DNA of 64,000 nucleotides from Phoronis australis (lineage: Eukaryota > Phoronida > Phoronidae), in the NCBI GenBank assembly GCA_002633005.1, contig NMRA01000442.1, forward strand, positions 62,001 to 126,000. The letters run 5' to 3'. The translations under genes were made by a program, and so were the position numbers. The first letter of the stretch is position 1; each line of letters opens with the position of its first letter. A model generated the notes under the pieces. The model had not been told where the DNA came from, ran no database searches, and saw only the letters and a program-made list of their open reading frames with translations. Positions 11,501 to 22,180 of this stretch are shown here, one piece after another.

Positions 11501-13540
11501 GCTTGTTCGTTGTCTCCGACGAAGAAAGTAGGCTTTAAGAACAGATCTACACTGGATGGGAAGATCTTGCTAGTTAGCTGCAGTTAACTGCTTAAAACCA
11601 ATTTTTGTCCATTCAGGGTCGATGCAGAAACGATGCATATCTTCTCTGCACGGTACAAGCCTTCAAACCTAAAAACCAAAGGTCACGTGAAAACAGACAA
11701 GATAGAATTTCATTTCAACGTGTAATAAATTTCCGGAAGACATAGGATAGGGAGTAAACAAATAGTCTAATGGATATTTACGTACCCTTTGCCATGGCAT
11801 TGGGCTTGTATTGTAATCTCACTAACCCATATCGAGTTAAACATTCAGCATTCATTGATGTAACTGTCACTGATAAACCTGTTTGAAATCATTCCAAACA
11901 ATAATACGGCTTTGATGTACGAAAAGATCTCGAGTGCTACGTCCAGTATCGTAACACGCATCACAACAAACTAAGATTAACCCGACTGGCGACTGCCGCG
12001 ATGTCGACATCGGCGAGTATCTCAGTTAACAGGCATCAGTAGAATAAACATGGAATAATCGTTAAAATAATCGCAAACCTTACCTTTGTATAAGGTCGTG
12101 CTTACTTTCTCTCATAGAAGCACCCTTTTCACGCAATCTCAGATTCAGTTTGCATGGCTACAAGCCATTTCACAATGTATTTAAAGGGCTAGCGAAATCG
12201 AAGCTGTTAATCTATCACCACTAGTACACGCGTGCCCTCGTGTTAATGTAAATTTTCCGAATAGCCCCATTTTTGATATGAAATAGTCATTGGCACGGCA
12301 TTATGGAGCGCCAGCGTTGCGCGCGTTCGTTCCTACGCCGAGTCCAAATCGATATTACAATGCAGTCGTATTAAAGGAGAATGCCACCCAAAAAAACAAC
12401 CTATTTTGTATCAATTTAGATCGAATAATTCTACTCGATAACGGCACGTTCGGTTGCGTTACCTGAAACCTGACGGCAGACGGGGATATTGAAATTATCC
12501 AATGACGTCATTGGTTTCACACGCAATCTGTTCGGCAGTTCACAACACGGGTTGCTGGTGTAAGCTTATCGCTTGAATTCATCGCTTAACACCAATAAAT
12601 CATCAAACGTCGATATAAAACACTTAAAAATACATCGAGTTCTTATAAAAACGGGTTGTTTTATTTTGCTGTTACGGATTTATTGGTATTTGGGCACACC
12701 GTAGCCTACAGAGTTCGGTAATTGAAAGAGTACTTGTCAGCGCGTTGAAATTTACTAGTACTTATGATATACGCACAACGCGTAGTATTGCTTAACCAAC
12801 GCGCTGAACTGTTCATTCTTAATGTCCAACCAAACACAGGTTTACAGTCCGTAAACGGTGAAAAACCGATCTTGCACGCATGTAGAGAGTCTTTTGCTTG
12901 AGAGCACGGGCGTGATTAGGCAATTATATCGCCCTGGATGTCGCAGGCATACAGGGGCGATAGTGCATCCCTACAAAAAGTTATAAATTTCAAAATACAG
13001 GAGTTAAATTCAAATGAAATATGCATATATGCACATGGAGTTATAATTAAGTACTAGTCCACGAGAGCACCAGCCATGAGCGGCAAGGTGGGGGTCAGCC
13101 GATTTTCACCAAATTTGGCACATAGGTAGTCCTATAGGATCTATAAACAGCGGTAAAATATTTCCTCAAAATATTGCGTTTTTCTAAAGTTATAGGCTCA
13201 AACACATTTTACGGCTTCGCAGCCANACTCATGTTTATATACTAAGATAGTAAACTTGTCTCTGTAATTAATCACATGAAAAAATAAAGTGAGATCAGTT
13301 TCAGAAAGAACGAATAAATATTCAGTTTCATAATAAGCATATTACAAAGTTTAAAAAAAAATATTGCTCCACTTCTTAATTTCCTAAAATGGGGTCATGT
13401 ACAATAAACAAAGGGAATAAGTTATGGCAAGACAGCTCTGAAAATACATGTAAATATGTTACTTGCATAAATTGCAGGGAACGCTCAATACTGGTAAATT
13501 ACATGAATGATAACTGGTTAATTGCTCAAAGTAACATAAA
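8543..13540. other. Region between VWC6 exon and the M13-like exon; no confident exon
   Basis: The CRIM1 transmembrane and cytoplasmic exons and the M13 5' untranslated exon would be expected here or in the gap. No hydrophobic 20-residue stretch with a fitting acceptor was found on the minus strand. A plausible minus-strand donor (ACAAAG|GTAAGG, exon side ending at 12084) lies about 415 bases downstream of the CRE palindrome at 12499. An NRF1-like palindrome ACGCATGCGT is at about 9466. N at 13226. Confidence 0.4.
12499..12514. promoter_or_regulatory. Perfect 16-base palindrome: CRE core flanked by CCAAT boxes
   Basis: CCAATGACGTCATTGG is its own reverse complement. It holds a full CREB/ATF site (TGACGTCA) overlapped on each side by a CCAAT motif (NF-Y). 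Such pairing is typical of promoters. A minus-strand splice donor about 415 bases downstream fits a first exon of the M13-like gene, but a transcription start cannot be shown. Confidence 0.4.
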
Positions 13541-13548
13541 TTAATTAC

Positions 13549-13737
13549 TGCGACAAACTGGACAGCAGCGCCCCTCTGGTGTTACCCTACTGACACAGTT
13601 CAGCACAGGGCAAATTGTGCGAGTGCACATCACGGTGCCACCAAATTGACAGGAGCAGGTTGTGCAGACATCGCGCTGCCAACTTTCCGATACATCAAAC
13701 ACAATGCCACCGTCAATGCAGAAATCTAGCCCTGCCA
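13549..13737 (-). CDS. CRIM1: CRIM1 orthologue, VWC domain 6 (last exon recognised)
   Basis: Minus-strand exon starting after a ttcttacag acceptor, phase 1. It encodes a complete VWC domain: FCIDGGIVF, ESWQRDVCTTCSCQFGG, MCTRTICPVLNC and GRCCPVC. The right end is ambiguous. A weak donor, CGCA|GTAATT, at 13548-13547 would give 189 bases and the same 1-1 phase as the other VWC exons, leading to a transmembrane exon not found here. Reading straight on instead adds two residues and stops at TAA (13543-13541), which would make the protein end right after VWC6 and be secreted. Vertebrate CRIM1 continues with a linker, one transmembrane helix and a cytoplasmic tail, so the spliced form is favoured by analogy only. 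Confidence 0.87.
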
Positions 13738-14242
13738 CTGTAAGAAAACAGCAGTATGTTACATAGAACAGTATATGCCTCCTAATATTCAGAAAACACT
13801 CGAAACACTCCCTTCGAAGAAGCAGAAATTTTTTCATCAAAACTGATTAAAGCCTGGTATTTCGAAGGTGCCGAAGGTTCTAGAATTTCGTTTACAATAC
13901 AAAAGTTGGCCACGATCAGCTGACACAGAATGAGATGTTCTAGCGCAAGTAGGTGAGTAAGCAGGACTGACCTGGAGCAAACTGACACCGCCGTGACAAC
14001 TTTTGCCACCCATTTGTGAGGTAGAGCAATTTGCACTCGATCATCTTGCTCTGTGTCAGTTGTGTGAGAGTCTAAGCACAAAACTGAGGCAAGGCGGAAA
14101 GGATCATCTCTACTGCGCGCTTGTGCAATGACCTACGTACGGGTTCTCTGTTTCTACAATTAGCGCCATTTGTAAACTTGCACATGTGTATTCCACTCTG
14201 CAGCATACAACTATCGTCTTGCCACAGTTAGTGAGTTACCCT

Positions 14243-15751
14243 ATTCGCCGTAGTAACCGCCCAGGGCGCTTAGAAAAGTTCGTTTCAGGGGGGGAGTGCT
14301 TATTATAATCCAAGGCCGTTGAAACCCGGTCTTCGAAACGGGTGAAATTGGAAGCTAAGACTCTGTGATGTATCTGTAACCTATGAAAGACTTTCTACAA
14401 AACCGTGGTGCATTGCCATCAAATTTTGATCCTAAATTACGATCATTTTACAGAAAATTGTGCTGAAATCCCAGGGCAAAAACTCGTCAACTGCCTGCCT
14501 CGCAATAGTCGATATGGCGACTTGAATGCTTGAACAAAAATACAGTTTCGACTCAAGCAAATTACCTGAAATCCTCCTTTTAAGTTTTCCAAGTAGCATC
14601 CCTAGGATTTTTAAGTTCCCGTGGAGTCGGAATTACGGCAGGTTTAAGTACAAATCTGTGCTATATCGTGCCATCTACATGTATGATCGGCAACATGAGA
14701 AAAATGTCTGGACGAACACACATGTTGTTGTCACGTGACATTTGTTTTGAAGTTGTCTGCGTTTGTGAGTAAGCCAGCGCGTGCGTGTCACCAGAGTTCA
14801 TTTGCCAGAGCAGAGACCGTCTTTTGGCCAGAGCCACGCAATCTAACGAGCTAGATGTGAATTGTATCTAAAGAAATTTACACAAGCAGTAGGCCTAAGC
14901 CAGAGTGTGTTTCATTCAGCACTTGCCGGTCTCATATGCTAAAAACGTTCGACATTTGTCTCGGTAAGGCCATATTAGTCGCCGTGTGGCTGGATGCGTA
15001 GGACTATGTGACTATCTGACTGTTATTTTTTGGTGTAAGGGTGTGTAAGCATTCACTGTAAGTGGTTATTTAATCAGATATTTGGCTTATAAAAACACCA
15101 ATTATGGTTAATCAAACAATTCATTTTAAAAATAACGCAAACAGTTTTATAGTATGAGAAACTGTCGGAAGTTAGTGCCAATATTCATTTCTTGCCGATG
15201 CTATGCTACCCCTTTTCATGAATGGATAGTTCCCGACTAATGCCTTTGTTGACAAGTTCATGTTTGTAGCGCGTGCTTCCTGGCCACGAGCTTTTAACAT
15301 TGGCCAAGCTGTTTATTAGTCTTCGATTCGCGGTTTTCAAGTGTAGGCCTACAAAGAAATTTGGATTCCTGTCAGAAAGCAGGAAATATCTACAAAACAT
15401 CCCGAAGACAAGTACACTACTTCTGTTCTGAAAGGCAAGACCACTGAACCTCGCAATATCAGCCGAACTTTTGTGTTCGTTTTGAGGCATGGCGGAAGTT
15501 TGAAGTGTATAGTCACGGGTAATTTCCGACATAACGGCGAGGCTCGTGGTCTACAAATTCTGCGCACAATGATTTTTTTCAGGACTGTCGGATATTATTG
15601 ATAAATTGAAGATGTTTACTGTAGAATTTTAGGACTGCAGGTAAGGCATTTTTTGCATGTACACGTTCATGGACTGGGCACTTATTTTAGCAAAGTCTGA
15701 AAACGCGTGGGGGGGACGCTTATAGGGGCATGGGCGGTTATTACGGCGAAT
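14243..15751. mobile_element. 1.5-kb element with terminal inverted repeats ATTCGCCGTARTAACCGCCCA
   Basis: The left end ATTCGCCGTAGTAACCGCCCA and the reverse complement of the right end ATTCGCCGTAATAACCGCCCA match at 20 of 21 bases, and the next bases (GCGCTTAG against CTATAAGCG) are related. The interior has open frames at 14526-14738 (plus) and 15206-15567 (minus, two overlapping frames) with no recognisable transposase motif. It sits in the intron between the VWC5 and VWC6 exons. No target-site duplication is evident. Confidence 0.7.
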
Positions 15752-16652
15752 GTGTGTAAACGCATGCTTGACACCGATCAATTTGCTCCATGTCAGTTGC
15801 GCCGGGCCAAAAATTGATGTCTAAACGGGACTCAGGTTGCATTCATTTGTGATGTCATCATAATTAAAAACACAAATTCTTAATTATCTTTACAAAATAT
15901 CCTTATTATTCACCGCTATCAAGGCCATTTCTAACAACGTGACAAAGAAGAACTGACATTGTCACACTGACACTGAGTTATCCAGTTCCTCATTTCTGCA
16001 ACCATCTATATTGAGATAACACAATAACCAGCACAAACACACTCAGTTCAATAGTCAGCACACACTCAGTTTTCAGCATACAAATAGTTTCCTTGACACG
16101 ACAACTAGACAGCAAATGCTACCAACACTGACCTTGATATGGATAGAGAGAGAAGTCATATGTGCAATGGATTGGGGGAAATAACTCATTGGCAGTTACA
16201 GCTAAAACGCACACCGATCCAGTAAATAGGCGATAAGATAAACACATGCATTATGGTTTATTGTCTACCAGTAGAAATGGCAACAGGAAACAGCAAATGT
16301 AGCAGCGACATGATGAAAAACAACTCGTCACTAGATGGCGAAGGTGTAGTTGGTAGACATTATTCTGCACTTATATACGGATTTAATTCAGTAGGATATA
16401 GATTAGTATTTTTATAAATGCTTTACGACCATCACGTCATCAATTGCCGTTATTGAGCGGAGGGATGTTCACATGAATCGCAGAAAAATGTCCGTCTCAA
16501 AATGTCCGTGAATGAAAGAGATTATGTTTCCCCCCATACCAGAATTTGAAATTGGGGGTCAAGTGATGCTTTTGTGCTCTCAAAATGCCAAAGAGCTTGT
16601 ATGTCGGACATTTTCCATCAACACAACTTTGTGTCCCCCCATTACCACCTAC
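15752..16652. other. Intron between VWC5 and VWC6 exons
   Basis: Remainder of the 2.9-kb intron; AT-rich, no coding signal and no clear repeat beyond the element at 14243-15751. Confidence 0.6.
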
Positions 16653-16912
16653 CTGTACACATTGGGCAACACTGTCCCTTTCTGATGACGGCAGCCTCTG
16701 CTGTGCACTTCAGTGGCGGGCATGTCTGCGAGTAACACATCACCTGGCCGTACTGACACATACAACTCTGACACGGGTTNTCACCTGGCCATACTGACAC
16801 ATACAACTCTGACACGGGTTTACTCGCCAGATGTCGCCATGCTCAAACACTGTGCGGTTATGTGACATACAAGATTTGTGAGTAACGGCCGGATTCAGTA
16901 CTTCCGTTGCGT
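16653..16912 (-). CDS. CRIM1: CRIM1 orthologue, VWC domain 5, broken by an assembly duplication
   Basis: Minus-strand exon from a cgttacag acceptor to ACAG|GTAGGT. As given it is 260 bases and out of frame: 40 bases (16740-16779) are repeated at 16781-16820 with a single N at 16780 between them, differing at one synonymous third position (TAC/TAT). Removing the 41-base surplus gives 219 bases, phase 1-1, with a full VWC domain: SCMSHNRTVFEHGDIW, CQSCMCQYGQV, TCPPLKC and GQCCPMC. The break is almost certainly an assembly overlap error and not a pseudogene. NRT is a possible N-glycosylation site. Confidence 0.9.
16740..16820. repeat. 40-base direct duplication joined by one N (assembly artefact)
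   Basis: 16740-16779 and 16781-16820 are identical except one base and flank N at 16780. The duplication lies inside the VWC5 exon and shifts its frame; dropping 41 bases restores it. The single difference is a silent TAC/TAT, as expected of two haplotypes. Confidence 0.9.
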
Positions 16913-17672
16913 CTGTAACGGATTGGGAAAGCAAAATCAAACAGTGCTGAAAATGATACGCTTCATTAAATATCTGTAAAGTAACTTAAACACAATAAAT
17001 TTTTACATACCACTGACGTTTGATACAAAACACATGTGAATACAGGGTTACTAGGATAAAACAACTAATAACAAAGAATGAAATTATCGAGATTTAAAAC
17101 ACATAACAATTTGCATATAAAGCACGTGAACTTTACCCAACATATAAGCCTATATTGAAACTAAATGCAAACTTAAAAGAACACTGTTACAATAAGTACA
17201 CAAGATGGGGTCCACGAAACAGTTCATGCTGAAGTCTGTTGGAGGCTGCAGACGTACAACACATGTTTCTCCCATGTTAACTCACTTTTTAACTCGGTAA
17301 ATACCACATGTTAATATAAAACAGTGGAGAAAATGCAAAAGCTTTCCGATTTGTGTCATTGTCACATTGCAGAATTTCAACAATGACTTAAAGCCAATAC
17401 AAAACATCTCATGACTCAATAAAAGCAAATTATCATCGCATTAAACTTTGATTAAGATGTAAACAAATATTATCACCGACATTTGGTATTCACTAAATGG
17501 GCACCATCTATATTTGCTTTTTTCTAAATTCAGAAAATAAACAACAGTTGTATGTAACGGAATACCTCTAAGGGGAAGAGAGCCTAACAAGTGACATAGA
17601 TCCATCTACGAACATGGCGTGCTTATTACACACAAAAAAAACTACTGGCACCAGAAAACACGGTGACCCTAC
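16913..17672. other. Intron between VWC4 and VWC5 exons
   Basis: 760 bases, AT-rich, no coding signal or notable repeat seen. Confidence 0.75.
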
Positions 17673-17888
17673 CTCCGGGACAATGTGGACAGCATCTATC
17701 GGCCAAGTGTACGGGATGTGTACACAGCAGAGGGGGGCAACGTTCGCTGTCACACAGGACCCTGTTGTTGTGACAGAGACAGCGAGTGCATCTGTCCAGC
17801 TGCCAGCTCTCACCCTCCACACCCAGGAGACCATCCTCTGATTGACAGCTCGCTACATCGATGGAGGGCAGTGTCGCAGAGGGTTGGT
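17673..17888 (-). CDS. CRIM1: CRIM1 orthologue, VWC domain 4
   Basis: A 216-base phase 1-1 exon, minus strand, from an attttcag acceptor to GGAG|GTAGGG. The product is a short linker and a complete VWC domain: SCQSEDG, ESWQLDRCTRCLC, VLCDSERCPPLLC and a closing DRCCPHC. The RCPPLLC run is nearly identical to the VCPPLLC of vertebrate CRIM1 VWC4. Overlapping open frames on both strands here are shadows of this exon. Confidence 0.92.
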
Positions 17889-18234
17889 CTGAAAATTGTC
17901 ATGGAATAAAAAATATAACATCAAAAAAACAAGAATAACCACAAAAATAACTCGAAAACAAAAAAGAAATGATATAATTCATATGATGACTTTCACACAA
18001 AGCAAACACTTTGCATAACCATACCTGAACACTGCGTGTCTTACTAGCGCACTAGCCAGGTACATGCAGCCCGAAAATTTGTTCATGAATGAGCTTCCAA
18101 TGTATGCTAATAACCTGTGAAGACTTGTGTGGTGTCTCCAAACTAGGTAGACACTGACCAGAACACTCAATGTTGCGCACCATCTTTAACTTCCGTTGTT
18201 ACTCTCAACAAGACACGCACAACATGGTGCTTAC
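17889..18234. other. Intron between VWC3 and VWC4 exons
   Basis: 346 bases, AT-rich, phase 1, no coding signal. Confidence 0.8.
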
Positions 18235-18486
18235 CAGGACAGGATGGGCAACAGTCGCCGGGAACGATGACAGGCGTGTCACACTTGACCAGCGGACAGT
18301 TAAGCAGGACGCACATCTCACGTGATGATTGGCAAAAACAGGTGCGGCACCCATCGCTCCACGTCTCACCGTCATCGAATTGACGTCCATCCGAGGATAC
18401 GCATGACCTCGTGGTGGAATGGATGGATGGTATCAGAGTCGTGGAGCTGCTGGCAGTGGTGGGGATAGTGAAGGGATCTTTCTTTC
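18235..18486 (-). CDS. CRIM1: CRIM1 orthologue, Ser/Thr-rich linker and VWC domain 3
   Basis: A 252-base phase 1-1 exon, minus strand, from a ttgctcag acceptor to CCTG|GTAAGC. The first 27 or so codons form a serine/threonine/proline-rich linker, a likely O-glycosylated spacer between the antistasin block and the second VWC block. The VWC domain follows: SCVSSDGRQF, ETWSDGCRTCFC, EMCVLLNCPLVKC, ending PGDCCPSC. It matches VWC3 of vertebrate CRIM1, including the ESWHDGCRECYC and REMCALxxCP positions. The intron before it is only 299 bases. Confidence 0.92.
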
Positions 18487-18785
18487 CTGAGCAATGGAAA
18501 AGGAAACAGTGAACAAGGAAGCATAACTACACAAAATGGAGTAAGTCAACACAAAATGATTGGAGTATAAAACAAAAAGGCATAGCCATAGTTGCATAAC
18601 TTCGCTCGTTTACCAAGATCTGGCAACACACTTTCAGAAATGTGGGGAAATATCACTGATTAAGACGGTGAAAGAAATCATCCCGTTTTTCTCAAGTCTA
18701 ACTTCCATCATGCTGCATGTCGAATACAAAATTTTTAGAAAGTGCAGCGATGAGATAAAATGTGTTGTTGCAAAACTGATTTTAC

Positions 18786-19040
18786 CTGCACATCGACACA
18801 GCTTACACCCCTGCTCACTTCTGGCGTATTTCCCAGGACACTTCTTTTTGCACATGAAGGGCGGGCACTTGTTACAGCGGCAGCGGAGGCAGCCGTTGCG
18901 GCCTCTCTTGAGGCCGTAGGGGCACTGCTTGAAGCACTCGTCCAGCGGCGGGCAGGGGTCCACCACAGGGGCGCACATGCAGATCTCCTGTCCATCATCG
19001 TCCGTCATTAGACCGTTTGGACAGCGCAAGTCACACAGGA
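18786..19040 (-). CDS. CRIM1: CRIM1 orthologue, antistasin-like repeats 2-4
   Basis: A 255-base phase 1-1 exon, minus strand, from a tcttttttag acceptor to GCAG|GTAAAA. Three antistasin-like units follow one another: LCDLRCPNGL to EICMC; CPPLDECFKQCPYGL to CLRCRC; CPPFMCKKKCPGKY to CKLCRC. The third and fourth units carry the standard six-cysteine spacing. The second unit is short at its start: only two cysteines precede the CPNGL turn region where vertebrate CRIM1 has three, so either the unit has lost a cysteine or a small exon is missed in the 2.3-kb upstream intron. The basic run CKKKC could contribute to heparin or matrix binding (inference). Confidence 0.92.
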
Positions 19041-21334
19041 CTAAAAAAGAATCACATCGTGATCGTTTTCTAAGGATATCAGTTCAAATTCTAACCTTTT
19101 AAAAAATTAGCAAAACCTCATGAAACATTTTTTCCAAGAAGCATCCATCTTTTGACACTAGCTTCTTTCTCTAGTATTCCCATCTCAGAGAACTTCTACC
19201 CGACACCTTCATTGACAATTCCTCTCTTTTCAAAGCCACAATGAAGACAAAATTTGACCAATTCTTATTTCTGTAAGTACCCTCCCCCCACCCAAGATAC
19301 CTCCATTTGAAATCATTCTAATTTTCTTTTCAATTTGCAGCACAACAGTAATTCATGAAAATTTGAATTCATCAGATTTTGTCACATTGTGAAAATTTTA
19401 GCTCCCAAATCTTACACTCCGATAAAAAGTGTATTTTACTTCTTCTATAACAACAGTACCGCAGTCACGTTCGACAGAAAAAAGCCAGCACACCACTTTG
19501 ACTGACCACCTTTTCAAGTCCAGACATACAGGTCTTAAGACGAGCAACACCAAAACATGAATGCTATGCATTACAACTGCTAAAAGCTCTTTCAGACAAC
19601 CCTGTAGTAGACAGGAAGTAATTTTCACTCCAATATGAGAAGACCAATTTATTCAATTTCAATTAGGGCATAAGATAAGCTAACACTTGAACAACAAGAC
19701 AAACATCCAGACCAATTGCCTACTCAGACTTAACACAGACTAACCAATGCAGTCACAAATATCATTGTTGTTTACAAAGCAAATATTCTAAAATAGCAAA
19801 TATTGGAGGGAAAACTTGTAGTTTGTTAACAATTAGAGAGCAGTGATAGAGTGCAGACGTTTGCCACGGCGGCAGTTCTCATAAAAAGCAGTTGGGAAAA
19901 ACTTCTGCAGTTTGGGCAGTCTCTAAAATTTGGGACACCATAACTTGAGCCAAATTTGATTTTTTTATTCTTGTTGATTTTTGGCATTTATCATATTTCT
20001 CAAATCCCGGACACCGCATTTTGTATGAACAGATCCTGAAAATAGGCTTGCCAGTTATTAAAATCGATGAAAATAGCCACAAATACAACATTTTCATGCA
20101 TTCCCATAGTGTGAAAGGTGAATGATCATTTATTGTTGATCACAATTCTTGAATATGGGACAGCCAATGTTGCCTATCTCCAAAATTTGGTATTTGGTAC
20201 AAGCTTTGACGACAAGAAAAATGATTAACTTTTCAATGACCCACACTAGAGAATTTTAACCCTCACCAAAGAATGAATTGTACACATACAAGTCCCATAT
20301 CCTGTATTCTAAAGACTGTTGTATTTCCTACTATGGACAACACACTATCACAATTCACACTAAAGTATTAAGGTAACTATTTCTCCAATGTCCAGCTTCT
20401 TAAAGAACATTCAACCTCTGAATTACATGGGATCAAAACCTGCGCCTCCCTGCAGTTACGACTCCAGATACAAGTGGAGAACAGAGTAGGCTTAAATAGA
20501 TCATTGCTCAAGACGCAATAATGGAAAAACAATATAATTCGATAGAAAACTGATTATTTGGGGCATGCAAAACAGTTTAAATGCAGTGCATACAAGTAAT
20601 TATTGAACACAACCTGGAATTATGTAAACATGATGATGATGAATGAGCGCCGAGGGAGTTACATGATCATCGTCAGAGTAGCTAGCATAATATGTTACAA
20701 TGGCTCAAGATAGGGAAACCGAGTTTTGTCTGATTGCTTTTGATGTCTTGTATGACTCCATGTCTTGAAGCCTGTATATGACATGTAGAGACCCAGATTT
20801 TCCATTTTCAAATACAGAGAAATCCATTTTAGCAACCCTAAATTTTGTTTAATTTTACCCATTTCGTAAATTAGCAAATTTCATTTTACTATATCAATTA
20901 ATAAAAGACAGAATATGTCTTGAGAACTGCCTTTTTCCTTTTGACGTTATTACACTGCAGTTCGGTTTTACAAATAACTCGCTGCACACCACATTGAGTG
21001 TTTCTTAAAACGGGTAAAAGAACAGTGCCATCTGCAGAAAAAAATAAACAACAACTTGAACATGTCCACCTCAAAGTGTCCATTGATAAACTATTGATCA
21101 GAATCAGTCTCAGCTCACAAATCTGATGGATCATATTCTAAATTTTAGGAAATTAGAAAAAAATTAGTAGCATCATAAATACTACACAAATACTTGACTT
21201 CTGTACAAAACCTGTGATTCCGTGAAAGAAGTCCGACTCTATGACGTCCTTCCATTTCCCGTTATCACGGAGAACTAGGGTCTCTATCAATTAACGTGTT
21301 AGTAACCAAAGCCAGTCAACCTGAAAAGGCTTAC
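19041..21334. other. Intron between the two antistasin exons
   Basis: 2.3 kb, AT-rich. Short frames at 19398-19628, 19879-20097 and 20898-21134 have no domain. A small phase 1-1 exon supplying the missing cysteine of antistasin repeat 2 could be hidden here, but none was identified. Confidence 0.6.
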
Positions 21335-21454
21335 CTGGTTTACACTGGCACAGGTAACAACCATTATCATCCTGTTGTAGACCCTCGGCACACTCTAGGC
21401 TGCAGTTGGTCAACAGGGGGCACTGAGGAGGGGGTAGTGTGACAGTAGCCACAT
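21335..21454 (-). CDS. CRIM1: CRIM1 orthologue, antistasin-like repeat 1
   Basis: A 120-base phase 1-1 exon, minus strand, from a tgtttcag acceptor to CCAG|GTAAGC. The product has a short proline-rich lead (TLPPPQC) and then the antistasin pattern C-x5-C-x3-C-x9-C-x2-C-x-C, seen as CPLLTNCSLEC followed by NGCYLCQC. NCS is a possible N-glycosylation site and sits where vertebrate CRIM1 has NCT. Antistasin-type repeats after two VWC domains separate CRIM1 from chordin, KCP and BMPER, which lack them. The upstream intron is 552 bases. Confidence 0.92.
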
Positions 21455-22006
21455 CTGAAACAAACAAGAAATGGTTTTGTTAATGGACTATTCTCTAAAC
21501 TAAACTGCACGGCATTAAGAAAGAGAGGCTGTGAAGTTACTCCTATTGTTGTTAAGTTGATAAAGGACGCGGTTATATTAAACAGTTGGGGGACAAAAAT
21601 GTCAAGAGAAAAGTTCACTAACAAAATGTTTTCAATGGTCCACACAATGATAACATTAAAGGATAAAACTAACAAAATGTTTTGTAAGCAAATTGGGAAC
21701 TTGAAATTGTCACCAAGATTCTAATCTCCACGCGCTGAGTAGATTATGATTAGTGTGACACGGTATGTAGTCTCACCTGAGGAAACATTGATGTTATACA
21801 TTATGCAAAACATTTAACATTAATGTTACATATTATGCAAAATAATATCCAATATAAACACTTTCCATTTACAGAAAAGCAATTCCAAAAACAGTAACGT
21901 CACTACAGCAATCTTATTTTGACCTCCAGGAATAAATATTCAAAACACATAAATTTATATAATACAAGCGAAAAAATGTGTCTCCCTGAACTTTGACTTT
22001 ACTTAC
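21455..22006. other. Intron between VWC2 and the first antistasin exon
   Basis: 552 bases, AT-rich. A short direct repeat of ATGTTAnAnATTATGCAAAA occurs at about 21790 and 21822. No coding signal. Confidence 0.75.
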
Positions 22007-22180
22007 CATCACAGACAGGACAGCACTGACCGGGCACCTTGCGTGGGTTGTGACAGGTGACCATACATGATGACGCTATACAGTGTAGTTGGCCGTTGTC
22101 ACAGCGACAGCTGGTACACCAGTCATCCTCAAACCACGTCTCGTTGTTGGCGTACAACTTGCCGTACGTAGACATGCAAC
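22007..22180 (-). CDS. CRIM1: CRIM1 orthologue, VWC domain 2
   Basis: A 174-base phase 1-1 exon, minus strand, from a cccttcag acceptor to GATG|GTAAGT. It holds a full VWC domain: GCMSTYGKLY, TWFEDDWCTSCRC, LHCIASSCMVTC and a closing PGQCCPVC. NET is a possible N-glycosylation site. The sequence corresponds to vertebrate CRIM1 VWC2, including the CxxTCxNPxKVPGxCCPVC run conserved at the end of that repeat. The intron to VWC1 is only 934 bases, so the two repeats form a tight exon pair. Confidence 0.92.

Noticed and set aside
11580-11670. Minus-strand stretch after a tttttag acceptor reading FEGLYRAEK, loosely like the CRIM1 tail word FSGFYSMQK
   Set aside because: Only three aligned residues agree, no transmembrane exon precedes it, and the match is within chance for a short peptide.
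13782-14081. Minus-strand 99-codon frame next to the VWC6 exon
   Set aside because: Lies in the intron upstream of the VWC6 acceptor; no domain and out of phase with the gene.
17614-17909. Plus-strand open frames over the VWC4 exon (similar ones over VWC1, VWC3 and the antistasin exons)
   Set aside because: Shadows of the minus-strand exons, which carry the cysteine patterns and matching splice phases.
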